Assembly: GCF_023101765.2 (NCBI RefSeq)
Contig: NC_064239.1
Coordinates: forward strand, 4,698,001-4,762,000
Direction: 5' to 3'
Origin: Spodoptera frugiperda
Lineage: Eukaryota > Arthropoda > Insecta > Lepidoptera > Noctuidae
DNA length: 64,000 bases
In this document: piece after piece, positions 12,566 to 25,614 of the stretch
How the letters are laid out: each line of letters begins with the position of its first letter
How positions within the stretch are numbered: position 1 is the first letter of the stretch
Position numbers and translations under genes: made by a program
The notes under the pieces: generated by a model
Told to the model about the DNA's origin: nothing
Database searches by the model: none
What the model saw: only the letters and a program-made list of their open reading frames with translations

Positions 12566-15500
12566 ACTTAAACACTATATGTTTTTATTAATATATGCAT
12601 GCATTTTTGTTCGAACTTTAAAAGACTGACGATATTTACTAAATCATCAAGACAGTCGTTTACTTAAATGCACAATATAAATACCTAGTGGTCTCTTAAT
12701 ATTATTATAGTACCTAAATAGTAATCTCGGAAAAGCATTTGAATTTTCACTGTCAACCAATTTAAACTAGTTTCTAATAAGATAGTCTTACAATGGACAC
12801 CTAATCCTATATAGATTTGATTACGAAAAAATAAGATTAGACATACTAATGTCATTGTAATTTGCGTTCTATATAGATATAGTAAAACACTAATGAGTAA
12901 GGTATGATCAACTGATCAACTTGATTAATGATTTAGGTGTACACTGTGAGACACTGTTAGCTATAATTTCTATCAACTTGTAAGTAATTAATATTGTTGC
13001 TAGTAAGTTATAGTTGATATTGATAATAATATTTTATCATTCTAATAGACAGAAGACGGTGAATGTGGCATGTTTTATTGGTTTTTAGCATGTTCAATGT
13101 GAATATTTCCATTTTCTACACTCTATCGCATTTTATTGTAATGGACTAAGTGGGTGTTATTTTAAACATTATGCAAAATAAAACAATTGGTATTCAACAA
13201 TTGTAAGTCATTATTATTTTGACAAACATATATGTTTAAAATAATTCAAGATTAACTATAAAACCTTATAATAACGTCGTTCAATTAAGTCATCTGATAA
13301 AACATTTTATAATATAAAATTAAGTCTGAAATAAAAATCGTACTTGATTGCCACAGTTTCAATTGCATTTATCCATAGTGTTTTATTTATTGATCTTCTG
13401 ATTACATTTTTATGAGTCCAATTTAGTGACAGGGTGAGTATTTAAATAATTTTGGGGTGATTTTACAGTTTAATATATATGAGTAGGGATCTTCAATATC
13501 ATAGTAAAAAGTTTTTGTTGAATCAAGTTGTAAATCGTGTTAATATTTTTTCCGTATTTCACCCTCTCACTAAGTAGTTCTAGTTCCTATACAGATAGTT
13601 ATGATACCTACGAAATTAAAACAGTTAATATTATGATAAAGTGTAGAAAATAATGCATGGATGAATTTCCATTTTGATATGAAATTGATAAAAATATTTC
13701 CTCTGATTTTAATTGTACCACATTTGACCTATATTTACCAATATTTATAAAAGATTGAAATTATAGCGTTTCATTTAATCTCCCAGTATTAAAAGAAATT
13801 AAAACAAGCTATGGACGATTATGTCTTAATTTGAAAAAATAATATTTGTATAGTTTTCAAGCATAATCAAATCCATTCTACTTCATACTACTTTCACCAT
13901 ACGGTTTTGTTAAAGCCAATGCTTTGTACTATAACTTTCACGGAGATTAGCTTGATCTAGTTTGGGAACAATAGTAAGTAGGTACCTAGATAATAGGATG
14001 GACCAAAATAAATAGGTAATGTATTCATACTAAAACTGCAAATGAGAGGGAAAAGTTATTTGTATTGCTCATATTACGTTTGGAGGACTCGTGCATTATT
14101 TTTTATTAGTATTTAATTTAATTAAGAAACTTTGTTAAAACGCTGGTAACCAAATGGTTCCCGATCACGTGCGCTGGACTGATTAAGTTAAATAATTCAA
14201 TAAAGTAAGTTTTATAATTAGGTATTATAAAAATGTTAATATGTATTGTATTTCCGTATTTGTCAACTCCTTTGTGGACTCAAGTCCTAATCTTCCGAAG
14301 TTCCGAGGCGTGGGATGCCATAAACTATGATCAACCTAAAGAAACTGCCTACCTACATATTTCACTGATTAAGGACAATGCCCAAAAAATCAGCGTCGAT
14401 TAAAATTATTTATGGACAATATAATAGACCATAAGTATTAGTTCGCAAATACATAGGTATTAGCTTTGGGGAAAACCATAACCGAACAGACCAGCACACG
14501 GGGCTGTAGTAATAGACACAGTATTACTGTTTCTGTTAGTCTGTCTAGTAAAAGGAACGAAAATAAGAAATTAAGTTTACGAGAATTACTTACCCCAAAC
14601 CGACAAGATTTTCATCACCCCACTATGTGATTTTGTTCTGAAAACCAGTATAAAGGCGAGACCACGAATGCCTCGTTGCTCGGAAGTGCGACTACGGCAA
14701 GGGGTCCTAGGTGGGACAAAATATAAATAAGTAGTTTCTCAATAGTAGCACGGAGCCTGGAATTGTGCTTAGTAATTAGTATAAATGACAAAAGGCTCAC
14801 CCCCTATGCCCTATTACATAGGGATTTAACACAAATATGGTTAAAAGTGGGTGTATTATATCGTAACCTACAATGGCATTATGTGTCGGAATGTGTACCT
14901 CTGCCCATCTCTTCGGGGATAAAAGGCGTGATGTTACGTGTATCAATATAAAGATTTGCGCAACAGCCTACTATACGAGTACATTGCGATTTTCTTGTAA
15001 GAATTTCCTGCATAGCATCATTCCTAGCTTTGGTAAGCGGGTAAAGGGCATTAATCGGGGCAACAGTAACCGTTCATTTTTTTTTTATTGATAGTGTATG
15101 TGTAGGGGTAGGGTAAAGGGGAGTGGAGTGGGTAGGGGTAGAGGATTACTATGAAAGTGACTTATAAGAGATGAAACAAGGGATTAAAGTTTAGGTGGTA
15201 CTTGCAGTTTGTTAATAAAATCTGACCTGAGGAACACTAAACTTTGTACGAGTATTCATGTTAATGATTTAAATACGCGCGTATTTTAGATGTTTTGGAA
15301 ATGTTTCTTAATAAGAGATAAAATACCTAAGGTTGAAAGTTTGTTGTATAATTAACTTCCACATTAACAAAGCCGCAAGAAACAGCTTGTCTTATACAAC
15401 TACTACCTAGTTAACATAATAAAATAATCCTAATAATTATTATTAAGGTGAATAGTAATTGTTGGTATAGATAAGTATAAATATATATTGGTACCTATAC

Positions 15501-17270
15501 ATAACTATAAACTTCCAAGAAAGTAACTTATTCTGTGGGATTCGGGAAATAACCGCAACAGAAGGCGCATGTGAAGTGCTAATATATCAAGTATCTACCA
15601 TTTAGTCCAATTTAACAACACAGACTAGGAGCTTTTATTCGGATCATGTTCAATAACACATGTGAAAAAGGCTTGATACTAGTATTGGGTAGGTAGTTTG
15701 TGCATTTCATATAATTATTACATAAAATTATATATGATGTTTAAGTAGAAAACTCAAAAATAAATTGTGATAATACAGTTTGAGGGTTAAAAGTTAACAC
15801 CGCGATAACCTAGGCCTTTTGTTTGGCCTCCACGAGTGAATCATTTTAGTTCGTTATTCATACACACACAAGGTTGTTTTTAGTTGCTCTCAGAGTTGGT
15901 CAAACGAGTAGACGTGTATAGTGTCTATGCCGTAAGTTCACGATTTAAGTGGGAAATAATAGGAACCTGTTCCTGTTAGTGTGAAGTTTACGTTTAATAC
16001 CTTATTTAAGCACCACGTGAGTAAAATAATATTAAATAGGTACCTGTCTAATTTAATTCATATGAATCGTTTGTTATTTGGTTAATAAACTATTAAATTA
16101 CCTGGTATTTTAAAAACAAATAGGCATCTAGTCCAATGCATGCTAAAATTTTAGTACCTAACGATTGTATTTTTAACTACTTAATGATATACCTGGTCGG
16201 GTATAACAATCCACGGAAATGCCAAATTTTAGAAAAGTTGGTTCTTTTGTTTTAGGTAATATCATTTAATTTATTTTAAACTTGCCTATATAAATATATC
16301 ACTTAAATCGTTCTTAGGTACTACTAATTATCTGTCTGTCTGTGTAAATATCTAGGTATGTAGTGTAAGAGTAGGTACGTCTACATATGTAAGTAGATAT
16401 CGATTAAGTAATTAGATATCCATTGCAATTTTATATACCTATTTTGTAAATGTCAACGTCCTTATTTCTTTTTTACCAACTTAAATACTTAAAATTGTTA
16501 CATTTAATTCTGTAGGAACTTAAATAAAGACGAAATAAAAATTTAGCTTTTGTAAAAATAGTTAGCCAATAAATTACCTGTCTAATCCGTGTCCGTCAGC
16601 GTCAAATTATTAGACATCCTTGTGTGTGAAGCCGCTTGTCAGTCTAGTGGTTTTATTTGTTTATACGTTCAGTCGATCGATATTTGAAGATGCTAATCGA
16701 TGACAATTTGACATTTAAACTACGTAGGTACATAGTAAGTACACACACCTCAGGCAGAGCATTAGAGTGGAGAATAGCTAAGATTTTTTTCATCATAGCT
16801 ATAAGTAGGTAGGTATTGATTTGGATATTATGCGGGGTTTTTTTTTGAGGCGGGAAAATCATCCAATGACTTCTCCCGCCTTGGGCGAGGCGAGAGGGAG
16901 TGTCAGACTCTTACTGACTAAAAACCACCCCGTTCCTTCTCCTGCTTTTCGAGCCGGAGCCCCGGTATGTAGTCCGCAGCTTCGGGGGTAGTCCGCAGCT
17001 CCGGGGGTAGTCCGCAGCTCCGGGTTATTATGCGGGTACTTAGTAGTTGGAGTTAGTACCAAAATAAAAATGAAACCGTTAAAAATATAAACCAAAGTTT
17101 CGTTCTTGCCTATGTAAGTGATGGATGAACGAATTTTATTTAAGTTTGTTTGTTAAGAACTAAGGTTGTAGGAACAAATGCCTTGTCCGAATGACAGTTA
17201 ACAGGCACTTACCTACTTGGCAGGAATTTTATGGATAGCCTATCGTTAGTCTAGTCGCTAGCAGGTTACC
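12566..17270. other. Intergenic region between crp and the serpin
   Basis: About 4.7 kb, strongly AT-rich. I see no coding exon. A G-rich run (GGGGTAGGGTAAAGGGG) lies at about 15105-15150 and the SINE-like repeat at 16840-17030. Open frames here are short and have no codon bias. Confidence 0.6.
16840..17030 (+). repeat. SINE-like lepidopteran repeat with 19-bp tandem units
   Basis: The block GAAAATCATCCAATGACTTC then CCCGCCTTGGGCGAGGCGAG and onward to TTTTCGAGCCGGAGCCCCGG is one I associate with noctuid interspersed repeats. A diverged second copy is at 52115-52240. In this copy a 19-bp unit beginning AGTCCGCAGCT is repeated three times (16971-16989, 16990-17008, 17009-17026). Confidence 0.7.
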
Positions 17271-17275
17271 TAAGG

Positions 17276-17305
17276 TATAAAAGTATAACTCTTCTAACCG
17301 TCAGA
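17276..17305 (+). promoter_or_regulatory. Serpin core promoter: TATA box and initiator
   Basis: TATAAAAG at 17276-17283 is followed by the arthropod initiator-like TCAGA at 17301-17305, placing the presumed +1 A at 17303, 27 bp after the first T of the TATA box. Spacing and position before the serpin gene are canonical. A 5' UTR exon about 17303-17388 (donor TAG|GTAATA) would splice over a 91-nt intron to the acceptor at 17479, three bases before the start codon. Confidence 0.65.
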
Positions 17306-17482
17306 CAGAGACAGGGTTACTTGGTGCTCGGCAGCCGGCAGCTCGGCTCTTATTGGTTATAGCGTGATGTTTAATCACCTTAGAGTAGGTAATAAAAATC
17401 GCTCTAGTCCTCTGAGGACTAAGATTTACCTTTATGTGCCAACCTACCAACCTTATATATAACTCATTTTTTTTTACAGAAC

Positions 17483-20400
17483 ATGGATAGTAAATCATTG
17501 TTATTTTTAATTATAACAACATTATATTTTCAATATTCTGGACAAAATGAAGAGGACAGTCAGATTTCAAGGTTTGTACAGAACAATTATAAAATAAAAA
17601 AATCGCATCTGTTAAGGTATTCACATCATATAGTATTTAGAGAAATTCCAGCAGTTATGTTGCAGTCCCAGGTACAGAGCCTATTGTTATTCACCGGTCC
17701 AATACCATGATTCAAATATTTAATCTCTGAGCGTACCTACACCTTCCTGATTACATTTTTCATTCTAAATTAGGAAGATATAGGTACGCCTGCGCCTGGT
17801 TATTCGGATAATTAATGTAAATGGAGTAGCAATAAGAACATTTTTTTACATTGATGGGTAATAAAGTGTTTTAAATTTTGTAGCACGATAATACCAACCA
17901 CAATTGCTGAAAATGATAACTTAGAAACAACAAATACAACAGATAACTCGATACCAAAAGCTATAAATAATTTTGGATATAATTTACTAGTCAAAATGAT
18001 GAACGAAAAGAAAAACGAAAACATCGTGATATCACCAATAGGTGTCGCTGGTAAGTTAAAACATTTTTTAAGCACGTTTGATAAAATTATTACTTAGGTA
18101 TACCTAGTACTCCCACAATGTCCATTATATGCTTGTACATTGACCCAATGCTTTGTAACTCAAACATTTTTAATAGCAGTATCTATCAGTAAAAAAAAAA
18201 GAAAACAAGCCTACCTACCTATCTACTACGTAGCTACCTAGTCTAATAAGTCCAGTCACAACCTCCCGGATATTACTAGTTTTTGTGACATGTTCAACTC
18301 TTGGTATCTACCTAGTACATACGCTACTTACTCAAATCACAATACCTCAGACCTCGACATACTAACTAATGAGTCTCACTTTTTCAAGCGCTTAAATGTT
18401 AAAGTCGTTTGAAAGACAATTGGGGTACAAAACCTAGATAATCATTGAACTGTCAACTCATACATTAATCAACTTTTGTAAAGCTTAAGAAGTATTTTAT
18501 ATATGAATGCGCTTATTTTTACTAAGCACGAAACAACCGGGGTGCAAAAAATAGAATAATACTGAAGTGGCCATCAACGATATTATAATATGGATAGATA
18601 TTTATGATGAATATATTTTGTTGTATATTTATATTAGGTAAGATGATCGATGCCGTAATGTGCTTAAAATGAGTGTGAAACTTAGGTCTTACTACGTATG
18701 TAGAGGTACGTGTACGTATTTCTAAACAGCGACTACCTTATTTCCTACTTATGTGTAAACGTAAACATTAACGTAAACAGATTCAATATCTATCAGTGTT
18801 ATTGACCAATTAATATTTCAGGTCTGCTTGCCATGACATTACTCGGAAGTGTTGGGATGACACATGATGAAATCGCAGAGACTCTCGGATTTTCCCAAGG
18901 TACACATTATCACAATATCGTTGCGTAAAGCTGTCTTGCGTTACATGTTTCGTTTTACTAATGGCGAAGGTGTGAAGTTTGTCGCGTTAGATTACACAAA
19001 TGTTTTTAATACAAACATTAATACCAAATTAGTAATTTTACAGGATGTTTGGACATTTTCTTTTTTGGGTTTTGGCAGGTCATTAGCTAACTTTTACTCA
19101 TTAATCCGTCATCCCATTCGTTATAGTTAGTCGTATCTATCTTATCACCGTTAACTCAAAATAACGTAAATGTTTGTGGGTATTGCGGTCCAAAATAAAT
19201 TTTGTTGTATACTTAGGTACATTCGGTAAGTATATTACTTTACGTATAACTTATGGTCCGTCCATATCGGACAAACGTGAGCGCGAGATGCGCGCGAGCA
19301 GCATTTTGATTTGCGCAGCATTCTGATTTTGATTTGAATGTGGACGCCAATGTAGAAACCGGCTTGAGACTAATACATGCAATACTAAGTACCAACAAGT
19401 CTGACACTAACTTTTATTAGGTAGATAGGTACCGTAGATAATAAAACATTTCTGTGGTTGGTACCATGTGTGGAGTTATGAGACTATAAACTTACAAATG
19501 GTCTTAACATTTTACAGATATTCTACGAAACCGCAAGAACCACGAACAGTTCGGCGAACTACTACAGAGTTTAAATATGAACGAGTTTTCAAAAACTTTG
19601 TACGCTGACGCGATATTTGTAGACAACCAAGTAGAATTGCGAGAGTTGTACAGAAGTTATCTGCATGGTGTTTACGGAGGCGATGTGTTACGTACTGATT
19701 TTCAAGAAACCGAAGGATCTAAAAACAGCATCAATGAGTAAGTTTCTAAATTTTTTTTTTTTGTTACCAAGAATCTTAGAAACTTTAAAAAAATCAATAG
19801 AAGTCCTTTGCGTCCACCGGTCCACCATGTAGCTTTTAATTATTACTATTTATTTATATTTAACCATTTGCTAATTGATTAAAATTTATTTTAATCTAAT
19901 ACATCAAATCACTACAGGTGGGTGAGCAAGCACACAGAAGGAAATATAGACGATTTTTTGAAAGATTCTCTGCCTCCCCATACTAAAGTAGTACTTTTAA
20001 CTGCATTGTACTTTAGTGGCACATGGAAACAACCCTTCGCACCGCAATTCACAAGAAAGTAAGTTTTCTGATTATTTAAATTGGCATATCTACCTAATTT
20101 CTAATATGCACAATGTTTGTTAAGACCAAAACTCTGAGCAGATTTAGATATGTACTTCTAGCTACTTCAATATTACCGTTATCATTACAGGATGGAATTT
20201 AAAAGGGCTACAGACGAAGTTATGGCTGACATGATGTTGAATTTTGGAGAGTTTCGTTACAAGGTTTCTGAGGAATATGGTTAGTAAGTCTTTTAATCCT
20301 TAGATATTGAGTTTTTTTTTTTTATGTAGGTGGGTAATAATTTGACTACAAGTGACTGGGCTGATGCGCAACGTATCGTACGTTGATTTCTGTACAAAAC

Positions 20401-21352
20401 CACTCTTTGTGTGATTCACAAATTGTTGTTCCAGGTCCAAGGTATCATATCAATTCAAGTGTATGTGAATTTGTATTGTTGTTTGTAAACGCATCCGCAA
20501 TATAGGAGTAAATCTTAGTGTCGGTTAACATTTTTATTTCTTTTTGTTTTCAGACTTCCACATGATAGCATTGCCATATAACGACAGTGAAACTTTTATG
20601 TATGCTTTAAAACCATTATCTCATAAACGATTAACATTATTGGAACTCATGGAAAATATTAACAACAAAGTTATTGATGATACCATCAATGAAATGCATG
20701 TGAAAAATTGTGTTATTCGTTTCCCTAAGATGAAAATTAAAAGTACCACAAAGCTGGAGAGCACCTTGCAATCTATTGGGATACAAAGTATGTTTATACC
20801 GGGCCAAGCAAACTTCGCACTTATGGTAAATAACACCAATCAGTTTGTGAATAAATCTGAAGGAGAATCAGACAGATACTCAGAAAACGAAGGAAATGGG
20901 ACAAACATTTTGGACAGTCTACCCAACCCTGGAATACATGTAGATTCCATAATTCATGATGTAAAGTTAACAATTAATGGTAAGTTCTTAAATTGTTTTG
21001 GTAATATTCACTTCTTCCCATGTATACTATATTTTATAAGGTTTAGAAATTTGCATAATCACATATTACTGAAAATTAAGAATCTAAAGAATGTTATGTC
21101 AAAGTTAATACATGCATTGTAAATGTAGGTATGCATTGTGCACGCCAAAGTGGAGTAATATAATTGACCTAATTATATTAAAAATATTATAATGTTTCAG
21201 AGTTTGGAACAGAAGCAGTAGCTGCAACAAGTGGAACATTAACACGGTCAGCTGAAAATTTCTATGCAGATTCTCCATTTTACTTTTTCATTCGAAATGA
21301 AAGAACTAAACTAGTGACCTTTAGTGCTGTTATTTTTGATCCAACTAAATAA
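17483..21352 (+). CDS. Secreted serpin (serine protease inhibitor)
   Basis: Eight coding exons in consistent phase: 17483-17571, 17884-18050, 18822-18899, 19518-19737, 19918-20058, 20191-20279, 20554-20979, 21201-21352 (1362 nt, 453 residues). An N-terminal signal peptide (SLLFLIITTLYFQYSG) indicates secretion. The serpin fold starts near NNFGYNLLVKMM; conserved landmarks include NIVISPIG, the strand VVLLTALYFSGTWKQPF, and the C-terminal PFYFFIRNERTKLVTFSAVI. The hinge EFGTEAVAATSG keeps the small residues needed for loop insertion, so it is probably inhibitory. The reactive loop contains TLTRSAEN; an Arg-Ser scissile bond would imply a trypsin-like target, but the P1 position is inferred. 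A 30-residue Asp/Glu/Asn-rich insert lies just before the hinge. It is longer than typical serpins (about 390). I could not assign an orthologue. Confidence 0.9.
19255..19350. repeat. Short interspersed repeat, GCGTCCAC-type end
   Basis: In serpin intron 3, GGTCCGTCCATATCGGACAA and a downstream GTGGACGCC resemble the ends of the inverted-repeat element at 42853-42987. Probably a degraded MITE-like insertion. Confidence 0.35.
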
Positions 21353-21402
21353 TTACATTAAACATTTATAATTTTAATCTATATTGGATTATGTAGCCAA
21401 AC

Positions 21403-21408
21403 AATAAA
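21403..21408 (+). terminator. Serpin poly(A) signal
   Basis: AATAAA lies about 50 nt after the serpin stop codon, before the convergent MEA1-like gene ends at 21545. Confidence 0.6.
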
Positions 21409-21544
21409 TAGGTACACATATTTTTTCTATATTTAAAGTAATGTGAATAAGCTTAAAGTTTACAGTTTATATACATTTTTTAAACATATAAGTTATAATT
21501 GTTATTTTTATCACTTAAATCTTAATTATACTACACATAATTGT

Positions 21545-22185
21545 TTATCTTTTATTTTTCAATCTTTCTATTTGTTCATTGAGAGTTTGCTTCCATTGTT
21601 CTTCAGAGATGCTCTGAGCCCATTCTGGAATTGAGGCCTGGGGTAGAGCAAAATTTGCCATAGCTCTCATCACCTAAAGATTTAATAGCAACACAATTAA
21701 CAATATGAAAACATTATGAAGATGATATGCAGATTTTATAGAAATATACTTCACCTGTTGAGCCCGTTCATTATCCATTTGTATAGCATCTGTATGTCTC
21801 GGGGCACTCCAAACTTCCCGGCTTAGTACATTTTCCATTGGTTCTATATTTGGAACATCAGCTGGAGGTGTTTCAGCACTCTACATTAAAACAAAAATAC
21901 ATGTATTGTAGTTTAGTCTTTTACAAAATTGGAAGTGAAATATTGCCGTATCTGTAATATTTTTACTTTTAGGTATAACAAATAAAAATGTACCTCTGGG
22001 TCATCATCACTATCGTGATCTGAGACTGCTAGTTCTGGACCTTGCGCCAAAGGTTCATAGCCGAAATATTCATGTTCTTCATCACTGTCATCCCCTTGAT
22101 TACCATTCATTATCAATTCATTCCTAGGAGGTGGAACAATTTCGTGAGGGTTGTTCTCTGGAGGATCCGGACCATCACACACCAT
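21545..22185 (-). CDS. MEA1: MEA1 (male-enhanced antigen 1) homologue
   Basis: Three exons in phase 0: 21994-22185, 21755-21880 and 21545-21673 (447 nt, 148 residues). The N-terminal half is acidic and disordered (DDSDEEHEYFGYEPLAQGPE), containing the GYxPLxQ motif of MEA1. The C-terminal half carries the conserved VMRAMANFALP and PEWAQSISEEQW segments followed by a short helix ending KNKR. MEA1 is a small conserved animal protein first described as testis-enriched in mammals; its molecular role is not well defined. The ATG is the first in frame and sits in a good context (TAAGATGG). It is tail-to-tail with the serpin (193 bp between stop codons) and head-to-head with Pcmt (1.36 kb between start codons). 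Confidence 0.85.
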
Positions 22186-23544
22186 CTTAGATAATCTCTG
22201 TATCTTCTAGCTCGCTAATAAAACTGAGTTGAAGTCTATCTACCTAGTTTTCGAAGAAGTTATATTATTATGTATTTCACCAAAAATGTTTAGAAGTTTC
22301 GTTTCAATATTAAACCATTTACAAAATGTGTTATCGGTATCTGATTGTAGGTTCCTTTACATTTTAGAATTAAATTTTTGAGAAAGTTTTTACAAATAAT
22401 TTCTATAGCAATCTTATATTCAACGCGATTTGGACTATTTTGGACAATTAACTTAAATAAATTGACACTATTGACAATTTGACAGTTACAGTTGGCACAC
22501 GAACTAATATCTAGGACTGCACCTGTACATCCCTATACTTATTATACTCTTTGGACTGCACATCTGCGCGATGACTGATTGGTAATAAAAAATACATCCT
22601 ATGTCTCACACTCACACCCTTCTTCGTATGCTTATTGTATGCTTTGTCTTACCCCCATCAGTATTATCGTAAGGATAAATACTCAACGGATAAATACTTG
22701 AGTTTTTATCTATACGCAATTTCGGTGATGTTAATTAATAAAAATGACTAGAAATGCTAATAGGACATTCTGTTCTATAAAGTTGGATCATTATAACAAG
22801 CTTTTATTTAGTTACTCCTGTTCAGCGCCCAAATGTTTGTTTGTCTGCTTTATTCTCGCAAATCTAATTGATCTACCTATGTATCTACTTTGTGTAACAA
22901 AAATACATACTACATGTATGTATTTATTCACTAATTTGGAAAAATACTCGACTAAATAACTATATTAACTAATTTTGAGTACTTATCCGAAAATCACTCA
23001 TCTATACTTGTGTGAAATTATGCACTACAGAAACAACCGCAATTGTAGTTTTACAGTAGTAGTTGTAGTGTTGCTGAAAAGAGTGCATGTGCAAAGTGTA
23101 TTTTAGTTAAGGATAAAATAAAATTATTATAAACGATGTTGACTGTAGGTAGGTAATATTGAGTACACTGATTGTATGTTTCTTTTTTCGAGCCCGGTAG
23201 GAAATACATATTTTTAATTTATGATTTAAAAGTGTTATTAAAATAGTCATGCTAAAGTTTTGTCAAGACCGTACCTACATTTATAACGATCGAATTCGAT
23301 CAATTCGATGGCAAAGTCAGGTAATCATAAACTTTATCTGCACCTCCCTTGTTGATGTTGTTTGTTGTCAATTGTCACTTTTCATTGTCAGTTTGACAAA
23401 GACAAATTGACATAAAATTTTACTGGATTGTTAAACCATAAAATATTTTTATTAAATATAAAAAAATACTTCGTATTTTCAATCAAAATAGGTAATTTAT
23501 GGCGTAAATTTTCTCTGCTGGTACTTAGCTTCCCTATAATAATC
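22186..23544. other. Divergent intergenic region MEA1-Pcmt
   Basis: AT-rich region that should contain both promoters; no TATA box is evident. A GGATAAATACT-containing block at 22670-22720 and a GAGTACTTATCCGAAAAT block at 22973-23013 resemble opposite ends of a small mobile element; the second is also found at 6847-6880. Confidence 0.45.
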
Positions 23545-25614
23545 ATGGCTTGGCGAAGTCATGGGGTAAACAATGCTGATATGATACGGAATTTACGAGG
23601 TAAGTATTTTTATTATTAAACATTTTTATGCATGTTTTATAATCTTTTAATTTAATTCCGATTTCATAATGAAACATTTGAACTAGCTTACATAACATAC
23701 TATGGTGTACATTGTAGGTAGAAGTGTTGTTTCGAAATTAGTCGTCAGAAACTATTAAATGCCGCAAAATTAGATAGTTCGTTTACATTCAACTTAAATA
23801 CAATTACAACAACAACTAAAACGAGTCACTACCCTAATCAAGCACTATTCGATCCAATAGACTGTGAGAATAAATTTATATAAACATATGGATTCCGATC
23901 TGAAGATATTGTATATATTTTAGTTTCATTAATTGTTTAGATTGTATGTTATCATTTATAAGTTGTTTTGATATGAGCTGGTAAATTGTGTTGCATAATA
24001 ATTACATATCTTACAGCCAATGGCATCATAAAATCGGATACAGTAGCAAATGCTATGTTAGCTGTTGACCGGAAGAATTACTGTCCTTATGCACCATACC
24101 ATGATTCACCACAAACCATTGGATACTCGGCTACAATTAGTGCTCCACATATGGTAAAGTTAATTAACTTTTATTTTTGAGAAAATCTGGCACTTCATTA
24201 TAGATTTTATTAAGAATCTATATGGTTTATTTTAGCATGCTCATGCACTAGAAAGGCTAAAGAATCAACTGATCCCGGGTGAAAAAGCATTGGATGTAGG
24301 ATCTGGGTCTGGATACCTGACAGCCTGCATGGCTATAATGGTTGGAGAAACAGGCCGAGTTGTTGGCATAGAGCACATATCTGAGTTAGTCACATTAGCT
24401 ACTAAAAATATCAAAGCCGACAACCCATCACTACTTAGTTCTGAAAGGATTAAGTTGATTGGTAAGTTTTATTTCATTGTTAAACAGTAAGAAATTTATG
24501 TATTGAAATTTGTAAACATTGTTACCTACATGAGTTATGTGACTGTATTTTGCATGAATATTGTAGATGTTTACAATAATACTAGTCCATATTTTCATGT
24601 AGAAAGAATATTATGTTATTTATTGTATTTAGTTTTATTTATTTTTTATTGTTTTAATATTATATTCTTGTTTTCTGCAAGCTGGTGATGGACGTCTTGG
24701 ATATCCCTCAGAAGGACCCTACAATGCTATCCATGTTGGAGCTGCTGCTCCTAACTTGCCACAAGCAGTAAGTTGTATTATAATTTCTTTAAATGCTTAT
24801 CATCAGCCGAGAGACATCCACTGCTGAACAAAGGCTCCCCCTTATTCCTCCACATAGAATGACAAGCCGCCACCTGCATCTACATAAATGCTTATTGAAT
24901 AAGTAAAATTATTTATTATTCTCAATATTAATATTTTTATTTCCAGTTAGTTGATCAGTTAAAACCTGGCGGAAGGCTTATTATACCAGTGGGTCCAGAA
25001 GGCGGAGAACAGCATTTAACCCAGGTATTTCCTATAAAAAATAGTAATACATTATGCCATGTAATATTATCCTTGACTGACAACATAAATTATTGCTGTT
25101 TCGTTCTTCAGGTTGACAAGGCAGCTGATGGTACAACCACTGTTAAGAAACTAATGAGTGTGATCTATGTACCCCTGACTGATAAAGATCGTCAATATCG
25201 TAAGTGATGTACATAAGTCGGTTAGTTATTGTTTATTTCATTACAGTTATTACCATTATAAAGAAAACTTACTGATTTATTGGAAGTTCATAAAATTTAA
25301 TAGATTTATTCATGATAATGTTGATAGATCATAAACTACTTTCAAATTATGAATTATGAAACAAACTAAATTCTAATAATACTTGATAATGCTTTACGCC
25401 TTTACTATTAAAGCTTGGTATAGAAGTTTTCCTAGTATATCAAATTTTTCAAGTTTTATAAACTTAAGGTAAATAACGTAAATTATTTTAATAAAATACA
25501 ACTGCAAACAATACAAGTTAATTATAAATGCAGTAAAGTACAATAGTGTGTTTGATTTCAGGTCAAAATATGAAGACACTATTTAATATGTTTAGGTTTT
25601 TAAAAAAGCCATGA
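23545..25614 (+). CDS. Pcmt: Protein-L-isoaspartate(D-aspartate) O-methyltransferase
   Basis: Exons 23545-23599, 24017-24153, 24236-24461, 24682-24767, 24947-25024 and 25112 onward. Reading straight on gives a TGA at 25205-25207 (225 residues, close to the family length of about 226). Using the in-frame donor C|GTAAGT at 25200 to an acceptor at 25561 adds exon 25562-25614 and gives 240 residues. The enzyme transfers methyl from S-adenosylmethionine to damaged isoaspartyl residues in cytosolic proteins, starting their repair. Visible landmarks are MAWRSHG at the start, [20 protein letters not shown] (substrate side), the SAM motif [33 protein letters not shown] and the C-terminal [12 protein letters not shown]. 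The last two introns are short. The frame upstream of the ATG is open and hydrophobic but lacks an ATG. Confidence 0.95.
24796..24885. repeat. Lepidopteran 'CCACTGCTGAACAAAGG' repeat in Pcmt intron 4
   Basis: CAGCCGAGAGACATCCACTG followed by CTGAACAAAGGCTCCCCC and, further on, CAAGCCGCCACCTGCATC matches a very common moth repeat as I know it. It occupies about 90 bp between exons 4 and 5. Confidence 0.65.

Noticed and set aside
23428..23544. Upstream extension of Pcmt as part of the protein
   Set aside because: There is no ATG in the extension; the first ATG is 23545, matching the conserved MAW start. Kept only as a finding for a possible spliced form.
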